NCBI GenBank assembly: GCA_004556655.1
Contig: SFGF01000123.1
Coordinates: forward strand, 1 to 6,865
From: Lachnospiraceae bacterium
Lineage (GTDB): Bacteria > Bacillota > Clostridia > Lachnospirales > Lachnospiraceae
Length of the DNA stretch: 6,865 nucleotides
Direction of reading: 5' to 3'
The notes under the pieces were generated by a model. The model did no database searches, was not told where the DNA came from, and saw only the letters and a program-made list of their open reading frames with translations. The position numbers and the translations under genes were made by a program. Positions 4,833-6,865 of this stretch are shown piece after piece; the first letter of the stretch is position 1, and each line of letters opens with the position of its first letter.

Positions 4833-5264
4833 GTGTTGAAACAGGAATGGGTATCAGACCTGGAAGCAACCGGACAAAAACTAAAGACACTCAGAAAACG
4901 GGCCGGCCTGACACAGGAGCAGCTGGCAGAGCGGGTGGGCGGCACCTGTACAAACACCGTCATCTCACGTTATGAACGTGGCAATACTGAGATGGGAATC
5001 CAGACGATGTACGATATAGCGGAGGCATTGGGAGTGCCGCCGTCAGAACTGCTCCCGGACCGGCTGCTACATAATAACGATGGCATTCATAAAGACAATA
5101 ACACTTATAAAACTTCAGGGAATAAATCCTTGGGGCAGCAACAGGCCGGCACAGCTGATATTCGTTCCCTTTACAGCCAGCTGGATGGGCCGAATAAGAA
5201 AATGATAGATGAAATGATAAGTCTGATGCTTTTTAAACAGAAGCATGCAGAACGGTTAGCATGA
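4833..5264 (+). CDS. XRE-family transcriptional regulator (short, single HTH)
   Basis: The chosen start is GTG 4833, giving 143 aa; TTG 4836 is equally defensible from spacing. Residues about 14-75 are a classic XRE helix-turn-helix: 'GQKLKTLRKRAGLTQEQLA', recognition segment 'TVISRYERGNTEM', and the closing 'MYDIAEALGVPPSELLP'. A slightly long GGTCTN insertion sits between the two core helices. A polar N/Q-rich linker (about 80-108) leads to an amphipathic helix 'LYSQLDGPNKKMIDEMISLM', probably for dimerisation. With no protease-sensitive or sensory domain, it is most likely a Cro/CI-like repressor. It is monocistronic, with a leader hairpin/terminator before it and an intrinsic terminator overlapping its stop. 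Transcription likely responds at the leader and perhaps at the TGTAACYYTTGC sites. Its target is unknown; autoregulation is a reasonable inference. Confidence 0.88.
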   Translation: MLKQEWVSDLEATGQKLKTLRKRAGLTQEQLAERVGGTCTNTVISRYERGNTEMGIQTMYDIAEALGVPPSELLPDRLLHNNDGIHKDNNTYKTSGNKSLGQQQAGTADIRSLYSQLDGPNKKMIDEMISLMLFKQKHAERLA

Positions 5265-5311
5265 ACCGTGTGGATTAAGAAAAACAGGAAAGTCCGCACG
5301 GTTTATTTTTT
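5264..5311 (+). terminator. Intrinsic terminator of the second XRE gene
   Basis: AACCGTGTGGA (5264-5274) pairs with TCCGCACGGTT (5293-5303), 11 pairs with one G-U wobble around an 18-nt loop, followed by TTATTTTTTT. It begins at the last base of the stop codon. Confidence 0.85.
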
Positions 5312-5474
5312 TGTCTTTTTTAGCGCAGTTTTTCTATTTTCCTATCTAATCTGCACTTTGTTTCAGATTGTTGAAAGTTTCTTTTTTTTTATTGATTTGA
5401 GTGAACATGAAAATGATTTTTTAAAATTGGACTTATTTGTCTATTTTTGAACCGGGATTGGACTTTTGCGTTGA
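5312..5474 (+). other. T-rich intergenic stretch with a 9-bp direct repeat
   Basis: This stretch is strongly T-rich on the + strand (including T9 near 5380) and holds no credible gene; the one long frame, from 5268, is a low-complexity Phe-rich translation of the terminator and T-runs. ATTGGACTT occurs at 5426-5434 and 5457-5465, 31 nt apart (about three helical turns). Nothing else is apparent. Confidence 0.5.
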
Positions 5475-5567
5475 GGAAATGTCTGTATGTTCTTGTTAGA
5501 ATATTTCCAGAGCAGGGGAGCGGACAAGTCCTAAAGCCGGGTAACCCGAATGGGTGGATGCTCCCCT
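5475..5567 (+). ncRNA. Candidate structured RNA element upstream of the insertion sequence
   Basis: A first hairpin has GGAAAT (5475-5480) with ATTTCC (5503-5508) and an inner TTCT-tgtt-AGAA. Six nucleotides later AGGGGAGC (5514-5521) pairs perfectly with GCTCCCCT (5560-5567), enclosing GGAC/GTCC (5522-5531) and CGGG-taa-CCCG (5538-5548). ACCC (5544-5547) can instead pair with GGGT (5552-5555), so two states exclude each other. The GC-rich, multi-stem block stands out from the AT-rich flanks. No T-run follows. I cannot assign it to a known class; a weak resemblance to the 3' non-coding parts of IS200/IS605-type elements is impression only. Confidence 0.45.
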
Positions 5568-5610
5568 CTTAATAAAATATCGAATGCCTGACTAGTATAA
5601 AAGATTTTAA

Positions 5611-5644
5611 ATAACTTTATGTTATTCCGCGTTTGTGGTATACT
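5611..5644 (+). promoter_or_regulatory. Transposase promoter with upstream palindrome
   Basis: TGGTATACT (5636-5644) is an extended -10 located 31 nt before the start codon. The palindrome ATAAC-tttat-GTTAT (5611-5625) overlaps the -35 position, where no consensus hexamer is seen, and may be a transposase or regulator binding site. GGAGG at 5662-5666 is the ribosome binding site. Confidence 0.5.
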
Positions 5645-5675
5645 ATGCTTATACTAAACGTGGAGGATAACATTT

Positions 5676-6865
5676 ATGCCTAAGAATGCCATAGAGGTCA
5701 GAGTTTATAAGCGGGCAAAAATTCTTTTGTTGAAATCACAAGGGATTTCGAATGAAATCATTGCAGATAAACTGGATATCACTGTTCCGACTGTTCGGCT
5801 TTGTCTGCAAAAATTTGCTGCAACTGGTATCCAGTCAGCCTTGGAAGATTCCACGGGAAGAGGACGAAAAGCAGAAATATTTGATGATGCTAAAGCCTGG
5901 GTAGTGAACATAGCATGTCAAAAGCCAACAGCTTTTGGTCTTTCTGCTGAATTATGGTATCCTACAAGTTTGACAAGATACGTTAATTCTGTGGCAGAAG
6001 CAGAAGGTTACCCACGTATGGCAACTGCCTCTGTAAGCAGTATAAGAAAAATTCTCCGTGAAGCACAGCTGAACCCTCACAAAATAACTTATTATTGTGA
6101 AAAACGAGATCCTGATTTTGATAAAAAAATGCATGATGTTCTTGTTATTTATAAACAATTAGAGCTTCGTTTTGATGAAAACGGTATTTTTGTTCCTTTT
6201 CCAGAGGGAGAAACCGTCATTCATACACTTTCCTATGATGAGAAACCCGGAGTACAGGCAATTATGACAACATCCGAAGATAAAACACCAGTACCTTGTA
6301 CAGAAAAAACATCTACCGTAAAGCGCGATTATGAATATAAACGTTTAGGGACATTATCTTTGCTGGCAGCTATTGATCTGCTTACCGGCGAAGCGATACC
6401 ACTTGTGAGCGAAACACACAAAAGTAGTGATTTTGTAACTTTTTTAAAAATATTAGATGAAAAATATCCCAAAGGAGATAAAATTCGAATTATTTTGGAT
6501 AATCACTCTGCTCATACTTCAAAAGAAACCCAGATGTATCTGAATGAAACACCTGACCGATTTGAATTTGTATTTACACCAACGCATGGTTCCTGGCTTA
6601 ATATGGTAGAAGGATTTTTCAGCAAAATGACACGGCAGATGCTTAACGGTATCCGTGTACCTTCCAAAGATGCATTGAAAGAGCGTATTTATAAGTATTT
6701 TGATGAAATAAATACTGTGCCGGTGCCATACAAATGGAAATACAAAATGGATGCCATCCATCTGGAAGATGAAGATGTCAGCCAGATAGTATACGAAGTA
6801 GTAAACGCAAAAGCAGCAAGTCTTGAAAACCAGGGGAAACGTGCACCTATTCCTACCAAAAGAAA
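5676..6865 (+). CDS. IS630-family DDE transposase (3' end outside window)
   Basis: ATG 5676 lies 9 nt after GGAGG and opens a frame that stays open to the edge, 396 complete codons. Residues about 10-50 are the N-terminal helix-turn-helix ('LLLKSQGISNEIIADKLDIT' then 'VPTVRLCLQKF') that binds the element ends. The catalytic DDE domain follows: 'SYDEKPGVQAI' gives the first Asp (D188), 'IILDNHSAHTSKET' the second (D275), and 'HGSWLNMVEGFFSKM' the Glu (E312), 37 residues after D275, as expected for IS630. All catalytic residues are intact with no frameshift, so the enzyme may be active. It would cut and paste the element at TA targets. The family is usually about 340-400 aa, so only a short tail should be missing. 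Base composition is lower in GC than the DUF3825 end of the window, consistent with separate arrival. It is unrelated to the neighbouring regulators and may have separated the second XRE gene from its original downstream partner. Confidence 0.93.
   Translation, partial: MPKNAIEVRVYKRAKILLLKSQGISNEIIADKLDITVPTVRLCLQKFAATGIQSALEDSTGRGRKAEIFDDAKAWVVNIACQKPTAFGLSAELWYPTSLTRYVNSVAEAEGYPRMATASVSSIRKILREAQLNPHKITYYCEKRDPDFDKKMHDVLVIYKQLELRFDENGIFVPFPEGETVIHTLSYDEKPGVQAIMTTSEDKTPVPCTEKTSTVKRDYEYKRLGTLSLLAAIDLLTGEAIPLVSETHKSSDFVTFLKILDEKYPKGDKIRIILDNHSAHTSKETQMYLNETPDRFEFVFTPTHGSWLNMVEGFFSKMTRQMLNGIRVPSKDALKERIYKYFDEINTVPVPYKWKYKMDAIHLEDEDVSQIVYEVVNAKAASLENQGKRAPIPTKR

Larger units (their letters stand above)
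5590..6865 (+). mobile_element. IS630-family insertion sequence, right end outside window
   Basis: The element is defined by its transposase (from 5676). The left boundary is uncertain. IS630 elements insert at TA, and the TA-rich stretch around 5593-5610 is the likeliest edge, but the left terminal repeat cannot be confirmed without the right one. Confidence 0.6.

Noticed and set aside
5268..5450. 60-codon Phe-rich hydrophobic frame, possible membrane peptide
   Set aside because: It starts inside the terminator hairpin of the XRE gene and consists largely of translated T-runs.
5514..5570. T-box antiterminator (GGGTGG followed by a CCCCT arm)
   Set aside because: The T-box core (AGGGTGGNACCGCG) is incomplete, no terminator with T-run follows, and no aminoacyl-tRNA or amino-acid gene lies downstream.
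1..6865. CRISPR arrays, tRNA or rRNA genes
   Set aside because: No regularly spaced direct repeats of CRISPR size, no cloverleaf with a GTTCRA-type T-arm, and no rRNA-like sequence was seen on either strand.

Overview
The window looks like an accessory region of a low-to-mid GC Firmicute, most likely a gut clostridium (Lachnospiraceae-like). The reasons are strong AAGGAGG-type ribosome binding sites, extended -10 promoters, AT-rich intergenic DNA, and a gene pair resembling Orf7/Orf8 of Tn916-type conjugative elements. The species call is inference; nothing in the window fixes it.

Positions 1-1269 (+ strand) are a tightly overlapping cassette: the 3' end of a small sigma-70-like factor, a short Orf8/HTH_16-type protein and a DUF3825 protein. 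Each downstream start lies inside the preceding gene, so translation is probably coupled. A 12-bp perfect hairpin at 1295-1339 separates this cassette from the convergent operon.

Positions 1378-2761 (- strand) hold two genes read from an extended -10 promoter near 2800: an unrecognised 130-aa protein with a CC...CxCxC cysteine pattern, then a 317-aa protein with a zincin HELGH motif. Divergent from them, at 3047-4126 (+), are a 287-aa XRE-type regulator with an unrecognised C-terminal domain and a 67-aa protein. A 38-aa cysteine-rich frame (4175-4291) may follow. The divergent promoter region carries repeated TTCAA boxes. A metalloprotease operon facing an XRE regulator recalls ImmR/ImmA in outline, although the protein architectures differ.

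Positions 4292-4832 contain no convincing gene but much structure. There are three copies of TGTAACYYTTGC, a 126-bp inverted-repeat structure ending in T6 (4573-4703), then an extended -10 promoter whose predicted transcript starts at the base of a second strong hairpin ending in T6 (4719-4795). This sits just upstream of a second XRE regulator (4833-5264) that has a near-perfect Shine-Dalgarno and its own terminator.

Positions 5265-5675 are mostly T-rich and non-coding, with a compact structured element at 5475-5567. From 5676 to the right edge runs the open 5' part of an IS630-family transposase with all three DDE residues visible. The insertion sequence continues beyond the window.
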